Positions 1 through 5,400 of a stretch of 5,553 nucleotides of DNA are shown one piece after another (position 1 is the first letter of the stretch; the number at the start of each line of letters is the position of its first letter). Position numbers and translations under genes: made by a program. This DNA comes from an uncultured Treponema sp. (GTDB lineage: Bacteria; Spirochaetota; Spirochaetia; Treponematales; Treponemataceae), in contig NZ_CALHGC010000210.1 in assembly GCF_938029485.1 (NCBI RefSeq), positions 1-5,553 on the forward strand, read 5' to 3'. The notes beneath the pieces are model-generated. The model saw only the letters and a list, made by a program, of their open reading frames with translations, was not told the DNA's origin and did no database searches.

Positions 1-816
1 ACGGCAATTACCATGCCCGGCTTTGGAACAACGGACAGAACCAAATCCAATGCGCTTAAACTTGCGGAATTACTCGGCTGTACCGTTCTTACCATTCCTA
101 TAGAAAAGGCGATGCTGCAACATTTTGCGGATATCGAGCACCCCGCAGATCTCTGCAATACGGTCTACGAAAACGCGCAGGCACGGGAACGAACTCAAAT
201 TCTGATGGATAAAGCAAATCAGCTCGGTGCGCTGCTTGTCGGTACCGGAGATCTTTCCGAATCGGCGCTTGGTTGGGAAACGTATAACGGCGACCATATG
301 TCGATGTATAATGTCAATTCCGGTATTCCTAAAACAATGCTGCGCCATTGCATCCGGTATGTCGCCGCATATCCGGCCGTTTTTCTGCCGGATAGTGAGG
401 CGCACTTCGAATTTCGGGCTGTTGTTCGGGATATTCTGGATACACCGATCAGTCCCGAACTGCTGCCTGCACAAAAACAGGTCATTACACAAAAAACCGA
501 AGAAATTCTCGGCCCCTATGAGCTGCATGATTTCTTTTTATATTATCTTTTACACACGGATTTTAGTCCCGCAAAAATTCTTCTGCTTGCAGAGCATTGT
601 TTTTCTACGGAACAGCGGTACAACCGTCAACAGATACTCGGCTGTATGCGTATTTTTTACCGGCGTCTTTTTTCTCAACAGTTTAAACGTTCTTGTGCTC
701 CCGACGGTGTGCAGGTAGGATTCGGCAGCTTTTCTCCGCGAGGGTCATGGCCAATGCCGAGCGATATGTATGCTGACGTATGGCTTTCCGAACTTGAAAA
801 GTTGTCTGAGGTGTGA
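1..816 (+). CDS. nadE: Glutamine-dependent NAD+ synthetase, C-terminal part (5' end outside window)
   Basis: The reading frame is open from base 1, so the ATG at 13 is an internal Met, not the start. About 271 residues are visible, all from the ATP-dependent synthetase (amidotransferase) domain, which converts deamido-NAD+ to NAD+ in the cytoplasm using ammonia. Visible family motifs in order: MPGFGTTDRTKSNA just after the edge, ENAQARERT, the nucleotide-site block VGTGDLSESALGW (238-276), YNVNSGIPKT, DTPISPEL, GPYELHDFF, then the C-terminal QFKRS, SPRG and PSDM segments. These match the long, two-domain NadE with an N-terminal nitrilase-type glutaminase domain, as in Mycobacterium tuberculosis, rather than the short ammonia-dependent form. 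The glutaminase domain and the SGGxDS P-loop would lie upstream and cannot be seen. The TGA stop is 12 bp before the DedA gene, so the two are probably cotranscribed. The family call is very secure; two-domain architecture is inferred from the C-terminal motifs. Confidence 0.95.
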   Translation, partial: TAITMPGFGTTDRTKSNALKLAELLGCTVLTIPIEKAMLQHFADIEHPADLCNTVYENAQARERTQILMDKANQLGALLVGTGDLSESALGWETYNGDHMSMYNVNSGIPKTMLRHCIRYVAAYPAVFLPDSEAHFEFRAVVRDILDTPISPELLPAQKQVITQKTEEILGPYELHDFFLYYLLHTDFSPAKILLLAEHCFSTEQRYNRQQILGCMRIFYRRLFSQQFKRSCAPDGVQVGFGSFSPRGSWPMPSDMYADVWLSELEKLSEV

Positions 817-828
817 TACATTGCTTCA

Positions 829-1446
829 ATGTTTCAAACAATTGCAGTGTGGATAGGCCATTATATTTCCTATTTTCCGTTGGTTATTTTTATTAGCCTA
901 TTGCTTGGAGGCTTTAACCTGCCGATTTCGGAAGATATAATTGTTATTACTGCTGCTTTGCTCTGTAAACAAGAAAAGGCATCTATTCCTATCTTTTACG
1001 CTGCCCTCTATTTCGGAGCGGTGGTAAGCGATTACCTTGTTTTTTTTTGGGGATGGCTTTTGGGACGCGGCAGAATTTCAGGGAGATTCTTTTCTAAGCT
1101 TATAAGCGAAAATAATATTAATCGTATTTCCCATGCGCTTAAACGGCATGGCGTTTTTACCTTTCTATTCGGACGTTTTATCCCTTTTGGTGTACGCAAT
1201 ATTATTTCGATGACATCAGGCTTTGTCGATTTTCCTTTTTATAAATTTGCTCTTTTTGACGCTATTGCAGCGGCATGTAATATTTCAGCGCTATTCTGGC
1301 TCGTGTATTTTCTCGGACTCAAAGGAAGTCATTTTATGAAGATTATCGGGGTTGTGCTTTTATTGTTTTTTATCGGGTTTAGTATTTATATTTTGCGGTC
1401 GGATAAATTTTTTGTACCTTCGCAAAAGGAACGCAGTATTGACTAA
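829..1446 (+). CDS. DedA-family (SNARE-associated/VTT domain) inner-membrane protein
   Basis: A 205-residue polytopic protein, the usual DedA size. Hydrophobic segments lie at about residues 12-30, 53-78, 108-128, 140-162 and 168-190. DedA hallmarks are visible: an acidic pair E35-D36 after a re-entrant-like N-terminal hydrophobic stretch, the GAVVSDY...WGWLLGRG block (63-81), and the RFIPFGVRN motif (116-124) followed by SGF and an amphipathic aromatic stretch. DedA proteins sit in the cytoplasmic membrane and are linked to proton-dependent membrane homeostasis; some recycle undecaprenyl phosphate or flip lipids. Which role applies here cannot be read from sequence. The start is the first ATG after the nadE stop; an in-frame TGA (814-816) blocks any longer start. 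GAGGTG at 808-813 is a possible Shine-Dalgarno but lies 15 nt upstream, so translation may depend on coupling to nadE. The spacing between the two motif arginines (R116, R123) is one residue longer than the common RxxPxxR form. Confidence 0.9.
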   Translation: MFQTIAVWIGHYISYFPLVIFISLLLGGFNLPISEDIIVITAALLCKQEKASIPIFYAALYFGAVVSDYLVFFWGWLLGRGRISGRFFSKLISENNINRISHALKRHGVFTFLFGRFIPFGVRNIISMTSGFVDFPFYKFALFDAIAAACNISALFWLVYFLGLKGSHFMKIIGVVLLLFFIGFSIYILRSDKFFVPSQKERSID

Positions 1447-1450
1447 AGCT

Positions 1451-1479
1451 TATCGATTTTTTCGCGATGGATATCGATT
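1451..1479. repeat. Two TATCGATT direct repeats, 21 bp apart, upstream of the RCK gene
   Basis: TATCGATT occurs at 1451-1458 and 1472-1479 in the 51-bp gap between the DedA stop and the RCK start, with a TCGCGA palindrome (1462-1467) between them. The core ATCGAT is itself palindromic and the centre-to-centre distance of 21 bp is two helical turns, so a dimeric regulator could bind both on one face. No convincing -35/-10 pair was seen here. In AT-rich DNA this can arise by chance. Confidence 0.25.
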
Positions 1480-1497
1480 GGTAAACAGGGAGACTGT

Positions 1498-2214
1498 ATG
1501 AATAAATTTGCAATTATCGGCTTGGGTGCGTTCGGTGTTCGCATGTTGGAAGAATTGCTCCTTTTTACCGACGAAGTTATCATCATTGATAAAGATCCCA
1601 ATCTTATTAAAAAATACGAAAATAAAACGGTTAAAGGATGTACCGTGAATATTATCGATGAAGAAAGTCTCCGCAAAAGCATCCCTCAAAGAATCGGTAC
1701 GGCTATTGTCGATCTGGGCGGGAGAATCGAACTTTCGCTGATGGTAACCAAATATTTAAAGCAGCTTGGTATTAAAGAGATTGTCGTAAAAGCCGAAACC
1801 GACCAACATGAGCATCTACTGTTGATGGTCGGGGCAACCAAGGTGATTTTTCCCGACCGTGAAGCGGCAAAGCGGGTTATGCCGATGTTGGCATCAACTT
1901 TGTTATTGAATTTTATGCCGATTTCAGCGGATCTTGCATTGGCAGAGGTAAGCATCAATGAAAAATATGTCGGTATGACTCTTCTTGAGGCGAATCTGCG
2001 GAAAGAACTTGGTCTTAATGTCGTTGCGGTACGAAAGTGCGATTCTGAAAGTTTTGAATTTATTGAACCGGATTATCGTTTTGCCGCTGATGATATTCTC
2101 CTCTTAGCAGGCTCGGAAGATCACATCTTTATCTTTTCTCATCATAAAGAAGATTTACATAAAAAAGAACACGTAAGTTTTTTCCGTATGCTCTTTCCGC
2201 GCTTTCATTTATAG
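1498..2214 (+). CDS. TrkA/KtrA-type K+ channel/transporter regulatory protein (RCK_N + RCK_C)
   Basis: A 238-residue cytosolic protein with one RCK_N-RCK_C unit, the size of KtrA/KtrC rather than the duplicated TrkA of E. coli. RCK_N (about 1-120) is a Rossmann fold with the dinucleotide loop G8-L-G10-A-F-G13 and an acidic D31 ending strand 2 (VIIIDKDP). VKAETDQH around residues 98-105 and the FPDREAAKR segment are typical of the family. RCK_C (about 140-215) follows and ends in a strand-rich AADDILLLAG block; a basic tail (HKKEH...FFRMLFPRFHL) closes the protein. Family members form octameric rings that bind ATP/ADP or NAD(H), sometimes c-di-AMP in RCK_C, and gate a TrkH/KtrB-type membrane subunit. 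No such subunit lies in this window. The start is well supported: AGGGAG at 1487-1492 sits 5 nt before the ATG. I leave the symbol blank because KtrA, KtrC and TrkA cannot be told apart here. Confidence 0.92.
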   Translation: MNKFAIIGLGAFGVRMLEELLLFTDEVIIIDKDPNLIKKYENKTVKGCTVNIIDEESLRKSIPQRIGTAIVDLGGRIELSLMVTKYLKQLGIKEIVVKAETDQHEHLLLMVGATKVIFPDREAAKRVMPMLASTLLLNFMPISADLALAEVSINEKYVGMTLLEANLRKELGLNVVAVRKCDSESFEFIEPDYRFAADDILLLAGSEDHIFIFSHHKEDLHKKEHVSFFRMLFPRFHL

Positions 2215-2259
2215 GGTAGCGCGGCGGACTGATGGGGTTTTACCCTTACATCGCTAACC

Positions 2260-2288
2260 TTGACAGGCCGTTTTTTATTTACTACCAT
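2260..2288 (+). promoter_or_regulatory. Candidate sigma-70-type promoter for the ParB-like gene
   Basis: A perfect -35 TTGACA (2260-2265), a 17-bp spacer and a -10 TACCAT (2283-2288, 4 of 6 consensus). Transcription would start near 2295, about 6 nt before the ATG at 2301. It lies inside the first 20 codons that would result from starting at 2232, and so argues for the later start. An overlapping TATAT run (2289-2293) could give an alternative -10 but with a poorer spacer. Confidence 0.45.
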
Positions 2289-2300
2289 TATATCACTACT

Positions 2301-3227
2301 ATGCAATCGGATGCTTTCAGATTTCAGGCACAAGAAGATTTTTCCAAGGCGCGCAATAAGGCATGGATCAATGAGATGCAGAATGTCATGCATCCCGATA
2401 AAAAACGGCTTCTCTCTTTGAACGACGTAAAAAAGATTTTAAAGCCTAAGAATGAGGTGTATGTCGGGCTTAAAACGGTTCCAATTAAAAAGATAGTCGG
2501 CAGTGAGGGGCGCTATAATGATTTTGATAACCGCTTTTTGCCCCGTTCAAACGAATTGAAGCAGCGGTGGGTTAATGTCGATCAAGCTCATTTGTCCGAC
2601 ATTGTTTTGCCGCCTATTCAGTTGTATGAGCTTGGCGGATTGTATTTTGTCCGGGACGGGAATCACCGTGTGTCGGTAGGTAAGGCTCAAGGTGTAGAAT
2701 TTATCGATGCTGAAGTAATCTCGTTGCAAAGTGAGGTGCAGTTGCCTCCCGATGTCAGACTGGATACGCTGCTCGCTGCGGTTATCCGTTATGAAAAGCG
2801 GGTGTTTTATAGCGAAACACATTTCGGCGATCTAACCGATTATTGGGATTTGGACTTTACCGCAACCGGCCGCTACGATGTCATCTATAATCATATTCTT
2901 GTGCATAAGTATTATATGAACGAGCAGCAGCATACTGAAATCGATTTTAACGACGCGCTGATTTCTTGGTTTAAAACGGTCTATCTTCCGGTTATTGCCG
3001 TGATAGATAAATATAAGCTGCTTTCCGATTTTAAAGACCGGACGAAGAGCGATATTTATGTTTGGGTTGTTAAGCACTGGGACAGGCTCAAGCAGAAAAA
3101 CGGAAATGACTACAGTTTAGATGATGCGACCAAGGATTTCGTAAAATTAGAACAAGCCTCCCATGCAAGACACGGTTCGTTTTTTACACGGTTAAAAGCA
3201 TTGCTGCAGCAGTACCTTGCTGAATAA
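2301..3227 (+). CDS. Conserved ParB-like N-terminal-domain protein of unknown function
   Basis: About 308 residues from ATG 2301; the frame stays open to an ATG at 2232, which would add 23 residues (MGFYPYIANLDRPFF...). I prefer 2301 because similarity to the family, as I recall it, begins around ARNKAWINEM, the extra residues look like translated promoter DNA, and 2232 has no Shine-Dalgarno; 2301 has none either. The N-terminal half carries the ParB/sulfiredoxin-like signatures VPIKKIVGSEGRYNDFD, a LPPIQLYELGGLYFV strand pair and the box-II-like DGNHRVSVGKAQG (residues 119-131 from 2301). The C-terminal half has GRYDVIYNHILVHKYYM, W-x(3)-VYLPV and RTKSDIYVW, which I recognise as the conserved second part of a family also seen in Chloroflexi and annotated only as ParB-like or transcriptional regulator. 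There is no ParA neighbour, no parS site and no ParB helix-turn-helix, so chromosome partition is unlikely. Function unknown; a nucleotide- or DNA-binding role is inference. Confidence 0.85.
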   Translation: MQSDAFRFQAQEDFSKARNKAWINEMQNVMHPDKKRLLSLNDVKKILKPKNEVYVGLKTVPIKKIVGSEGRYNDFDNRFLPRSNELKQRWVNVDQAHLSDIVLPPIQLYELGGLYFVRDGNHRVSVGKAQGVEFIDAEVISLQSEVQLPPDVRLDTLLAAVIRYEKRVFYSETHFGDLTDYWDLDFTATGRYDVIYNHILVHKYYMNEQQHTEIDFNDALISWFKTVYLPVIAVIDKYKLLSDFKDRTKSDIYVWVVKHWDRLKQKNGNDYSLDDATKDFVKLEQASHARHGSFFTRLKALLQQYLAE

Positions 3228-3231
3228 CCGC

Positions 3232-3293
3232 AGCTCAATAATCAGAAAATACCTTCGGTGCGGTATGTGAGAATTATTAGCTCTTCGTACGAA
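3232..3293. promoter_or_regulatory. Nested inverted repeat plus 10-bp palindrome before the CHR transporter pair
   Basis: The arms are AGCT (3232-3235)/AGCT (3279-3282), AATAAT (3237-3242)/ATTATT (3273-3278) and ATACC (3249-3253)/GGTAT (3262-3266). They are separated by a symmetric 6/6-nt internal loop and capped by an 8-nt loop, with one bulged C at 3236. A separate perfect palindrome TTCGTACGAA (3284-3293) abuts the Shine-Dalgarno AAGGAA (3295-3300). No T-tract follows, so this is a poor intrinsic terminator. It could be an operator or a leader-RNA structure controlling the downstream pair. I found no convincing promoter hexamers in this gap. Confidence 0.4.
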
Positions 3294-3306
3294 TAAGGAA
3301 ACCAGC

Positions 3307-3891
3307 ATGAAAGATAAATTGATACGATATGTGCAGTTGTTCACTGCTTTTTTTAAGATAGGGCTTTTTACCTTCGGCGGCGGTATGAGTATGCTGCCTA
3401 TGCTGCAAAGGGAATTGGTAGAATCGAAGAAGTGGCTGACTGAGGAAGAAATTCTGAATTACTTTGCGATAGGGCAGTGTACGCCGGGAATCATTGCGGT
3501 GAATGTTGCGACGTTCTGCGGGTATAAACGCGCCGGTCTTCCTGGGGCGATTGTGAGCACGATAGGGATTGTGTGCCCTTCGTGGATTGTCATTACGCTG
3601 ATAGCCGGTTCCATCTCCCGCTTTTCCGATATTGTATGGATACAACGCGCAATGAAAGGCGTCTATGTTGCTGTCGCCGCCTTGCTTGCCCGCGCGGTTT
3701 TTACCTTCGGCAAAAAGATTATTACCGACTTCGTTACTGCGGGGATTGCCGCCGGCGCTTTTCTCGCAATGTCCGTGTGGAATGTGTCCGGTATCTTGAT
3801 TGTACTTGTCGCGGGTATTATCGGGTTTTGTGCGCAGATTATCCGAAACGGCAAAAGAGCTTCCGGCCGCCGTGAGGAGGATAAAGAATGA
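3307..3891 (+). CDS. Chromate (CHR) family transporter, first short subunit
   Basis: A 194-residue membrane protein with one CHR domain, half the size of classical ChrA, so it belongs to the short-chain type that works as a pair. Visible CHR signatures: FTFGGGMSMLPML (residues 21-33), a conserved W43 in ESKKWLTEEE, the QCTPGI motif (57-62), N66, FCGYKRAG (70-77) and a membrane segment with P91. Hydrophobic segments follow to about residue 175, then a basic, charged C-terminus (RNGKRASGRREEDKE) that is probably cytoplasmic. Family members with a tested function export chromate by proton-linked transport, but many homologues in anaerobes have no known substrate, so chromate specificity is only a family label. 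The start is supported by AAGGAA at 3295-3300, 6 nt before the ATG. It overlaps the next gene by 4 bp (ATGA), which signals translational coupling and a heteromeric product. Confidence 0.92.
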   Translation: MKDKLIRYVQLFTAFFKIGLFTFGGGMSMLPMLQRELVESKKWLTEEEILNYFAIGQCTPGIIAVNVATFCGYKRAGLPGAIVSTIGIVCPSWIVITLIAGSISRFSDIVWIQRAMKGVYVAVAALLARAVFTFGKKIITDFVTAGIAAGAFLAMSVWNVSGILIVLVAGIIGFCAQIIRNGKRASGRREEDKE

Positions 3892-4451
3892 GCTTATTCG
3901 GTTTGTTTTTCCTTTTTATGTATATCGGCCTTTCTACCATCGGCGGCGGACTGGTTGCCGTCAGCTTGATGCAGCAGGAGCTGGTAGCTCGATCAATTAT
4001 CAGTTCGGAACAGTTTATTGCAATGATAGCCGTTTCGGAATCGACGCCGGGGCCGATCGGTATCAACATGGCAACCTATATCGGGTATGAGTTGTATGGT
4101 ATTTGGGGCAGCCTTGTGTTGACGACAGGGATTGTGCTGCCGTCGCTGATTGTGATTGTATTGATCGCTCGCTTTACTCAGTCGTTTCAAAATGCGGCGC
4201 CGGTTAAGAATACCATGTACGGACTGCGGGCGGGAGCTGCGGGGATGATTGCCGCTGCGGCATGGAATGTACTTGCCGTTGCGGTATTCACATTGCCTGC
4301 CTTTTACGCTTCGCGGCAATGGACGGAATTGGTTGACTGGAAAGCTGCCGCCGTCTTTTGCCTTTTCTTACTTGTGCAAATACTGTTTAAGCGGCTGCAT
4401 CCCATCTTTTTAATTCTTGCCGGCGCTGCGGTCGGCCTTGTATTGTTTTAA
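3888..4451 (+). CDS. Chromate (CHR) family transporter, second short subunit
   Basis: A 187-residue membrane protein, the partner of the preceding CHR gene. The CHR motifs are present in diverged form: STIGGGLVAVSLMQQELV (residues 16-33), ESTPGPIGINMATYIGY (51-67), YGIWGS (70-75) and a membrane segment with P85. Compared with the first subunit, the FGGG core becomes IGGG, the conserved W after the first helix is replaced by II, and TPGI becomes TPGP. This is the usual asymmetry between the N-type and C-type members of short CHR pairs such as those of Bacillus. Further hydrophobic segments run to the C-terminus (ILAGAAVGLVLF). Translation is supported by AGGAGG at 3875-3880, 7 nt before the ATG, inside the end of the first gene. 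Both proteins are expected in the cytoplasmic membrane as one transporter; the substrate is not determined by sequence. Confidence 0.92.
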   Translation: MSLFGLFFLFMYIGLSTIGGGLVAVSLMQQELVARSIISSEQFIAMIAVSESTPGPIGINMATYIGYELYGIWGSLVLTTGIVLPSLIVIVLIARFTQSFQNAAPVKNTMYGLRAGAAGMIAAAAWNVLAVAVFTLPAFYASRQWTELVDWKAAAVFCLFLLVQILFKRLHPIFLILAGAAVGLVLF

Positions 4452-4459
4452 AAAACAAT
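4442..4459. terminator. AT-only inverted repeat between convergent CHR and cutC genes
   Basis: ATTGTTTT (4442-4449) and AAAACAAT (4452-4459) form an inverted repeat that spans the stop codon of the second CHR gene, 7 bp before the cutC stop. It is the only candidate bidirectional terminator in the 15-bp convergent gap. The stem holds a single G-C pair and no clear U-tract follows on either strand, so it would be weak. Confidence 0.25.
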
Positions 4460-4466
4460 TCGGCGC

Positions 4467-5210
4467 TTATTTTACGGTGCCGATAATTTCGGACATTGCG
4501 CCAAGGTCGGCGGTTTCAAACCGGTCTTCCGGCGGGTAGAGGGCGCCGCCATAGTAGATAGCGGGGTTCTTTGCCGTCGAAGATTCGGCAACGGCTTTTA
4601 ACGCAGCAAAGTGAATCTGATTGACGCCGGTGCCTTTCACGAGCTTCGCCGCATTTTTCTTGGTGATGCCGCCGCCGGGCAGGATTTCTATCCGGCCTTT
4701 TGCGTGCTTAACCATCGCGGCGATTAGTTCCATGCCTTCGTAGGCGGTCGGTTCCTGTCCGCTGGTGAGCACGCGGGTAAAGCCGAGATCGATTAGAATA
4801 TCGAGCGTTTTCAGAGGATCGGGTACCACATCGATGGCGCGGTGGAATACCTTTTCTTTATCGCCTGCAATTTTGATGAGCGCTTCGCACCGCTTTTCGT
4901 CTACCGTTCCATTCTTTTTTAAAAAACCGAATACGATACCGTCCGCTCCGTTGTCGATAAACAGTTTTGCATCTTCTTTCATCGTCTTAAATTCGGATGC
5001 GGTGTACAAAAATCCTGCGGCGCGGGGGCGAACCATCGTCATCACTTTGAGCTTGGTCTCTTTTTTAACAAGGATGAGCGTGCCGAGCGAAGGGGTCAGA
5101 CCGCCTAAAAACAAAGAAGAATTTAATTCAATTCTTGCGGCGCCGGCTTTTTCGGCTGCAATCGCATCATCGAGCGAGCCTGCGCAAATTTCAATGGTAA
5201 TGTTTTTCAT
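4467..5210 (-). CDS. cutC: CutC family protein (TIM-barrel, copper homeostasis family)
   Basis: A 247-residue cytosolic TIM-barrel protein, the full family length. Family motifs are all present: ITIEICAGS (residues 4-12), GAARIELN (23-30), GGLTPS (36-41), MVRPRAAGFLYTASE (59-73), GADGIVFGFL (88-97), the VD pair (103-104), FHRAID (122-127), LGFTRVLTSGQ (142-152), LPGGGI (177-182) and IHF (199-201). No signal peptide is seen. CutC was named for copper tolerance in E. coli, but that phenotype was later attributed largely to a small RNA (MicL) made from within the E. coli gene, so the biochemical role of the protein is uncertain. The gene is monocistronic and convergent with the CHR pair. The start is chosen from family alignment (MKNITIEICAGS) and from a near-consensus promoter whose predicted start point falls on the A of the ATG; no Shine-Dalgarno precedes it. 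Confidence 0.95.
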   Translation of the reverse strand: MKNITIEICAGSLDDAIAAEKAGAARIELNSSLFLGGLTPSLGTLILVKKETKLKVMTMVRPRAAGFLYTASEFKTMKEDAKLFIDNGADGIVFGFLKKNGTVDEKRCEALIKIAGDKEKVFHRAIDVVPDPLKTLDILIDLGFTRVLTSGQEPTAYEGMELIAAMVKHAKGRIEILPGGGITKKNAAKLVKGTGVNQIHFAALKAVAESSTAKNPAIYYGGALYPPEDRFETADLGAMSEIIGTVK

Positions 5211-5216
5211 ACCGTA

Positions 5217-5245
5217 ATTATAGGATGCCGCTTATGAAAGGTCAA
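5217..5245 (-). promoter_or_regulatory. Near-consensus sigma-70-type promoter of cutC
   Basis: Read on the minus strand: -35 TTGACC (5245-5240, 5 of 6), a 17-bp spacer (5239-5223) and -10 TATAAT (5222-5217, perfect). Six bases (tacggt) separate the -10 from the ATG at 5210, so the expected +1 is at or next to the first base of the start codon, giving a leaderless mRNA. An 8-bp palindrome CAACGTTG (5243-5250) overlaps the -35 and could be an operator half of some kind. Confidence 0.7.
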
Positions 5246-5338
5246 CGTTGGAACCACTGCCATCCTTGGCCGTTCTGCTTGAACAGATCCGATTATTCTG
5301 CGGGACTGTTAAAAAGAGAGCTTGATGCGTTTGCCCTG

Positions 5339-5400
5339 CATAACTTCGGTTATATAGGCATAACTCCGGTTATTCTATAGACATAACTTCGGTTATATAG
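5339..5400. repeat. Three tandem CATAACTTCGGTTATATAG-type palindromic repeats
   Basis: The units lie at 5339-5357, 5359-5380 and 5382-5400. Each contains a 14-bp palindromic core: ATAACTTCGGTTAT (5340-5353), ATAACTCCGGTTAT (5360-5373) and ATAACTTCGGTTAT (5383-5396), followed by TATAG. Unit 2 has one T-to-C change in the core and TTC inserted before its tail. As RNA, units 1 and 3 form a 5-bp stem closed by the very stable C(UUCG)G tetraloop. Core starts are 20 and 23 bp apart, about two helical turns. This could be a regulator-binding array, a small dispersed intergenic repeat, or a set of leader hairpins. Confidence 0.8.

Noticed and set aside
70..718. Several open frames of 88-163 codons overlapping nadE on both strands
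   Set aside because: They overlap a conserved NadE domain in other frames and show low-complexity, unrecognisable translations.
2214..2245. Terminator after the RCK gene (GGGTA...TACCC and GGGT ttt ACCC)
   Set aside because: Stems of only 4-5 bp with no T-tract; too weak to call.
2232..2300. ATG 2232 as the start of the ParB-like gene
   Set aside because: No Shine-Dalgarno, residues unlike the family N-terminus, and a strong -35 lies inside it. Start 2301 is preferred, though 2232 cannot be excluded.
2301..3227. Chromosome partition protein ParB
   Set aside because: No ParA partner, no parS-like site and no central helix-turn-helix; only the N-terminal fold signatures match.
3573..4319. 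Alternative-frame ORFs rich in Arg and Cys over the CHR genes
   Set aside because: They are shadows of GC-rich membrane-protein codons; the CHR motifs lie in the two coupled frames.
4765..5217. 150-codon plus-strand open frame opposite cutC
   Set aside because: It is the antisense shadow of a fully conserved CutC coding sequence; its translation resembles no protein family I know.
5246..5338. tRNA or other structured RNA between cutC and the repeats
   Set aside because: No cloverleaf, no GTTCRANNC T-loop and only a 4-bp hairpin (GTTC tgctt GAAC, 5272-5284) was found.
5340..5396. loxP-like recombination site (shared ATAACTTCG)
   Set aside because: Only the first 9 bases of a lox arm match; each unit is self-palindromic with no 8-bp asymmetric spacer and no recombinase gene is present.
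5339..5400. Small CRISPR array
   Set aside because: The units are nearly contiguous (spacers of one base), short and palindromic, with no cas genes nearby.
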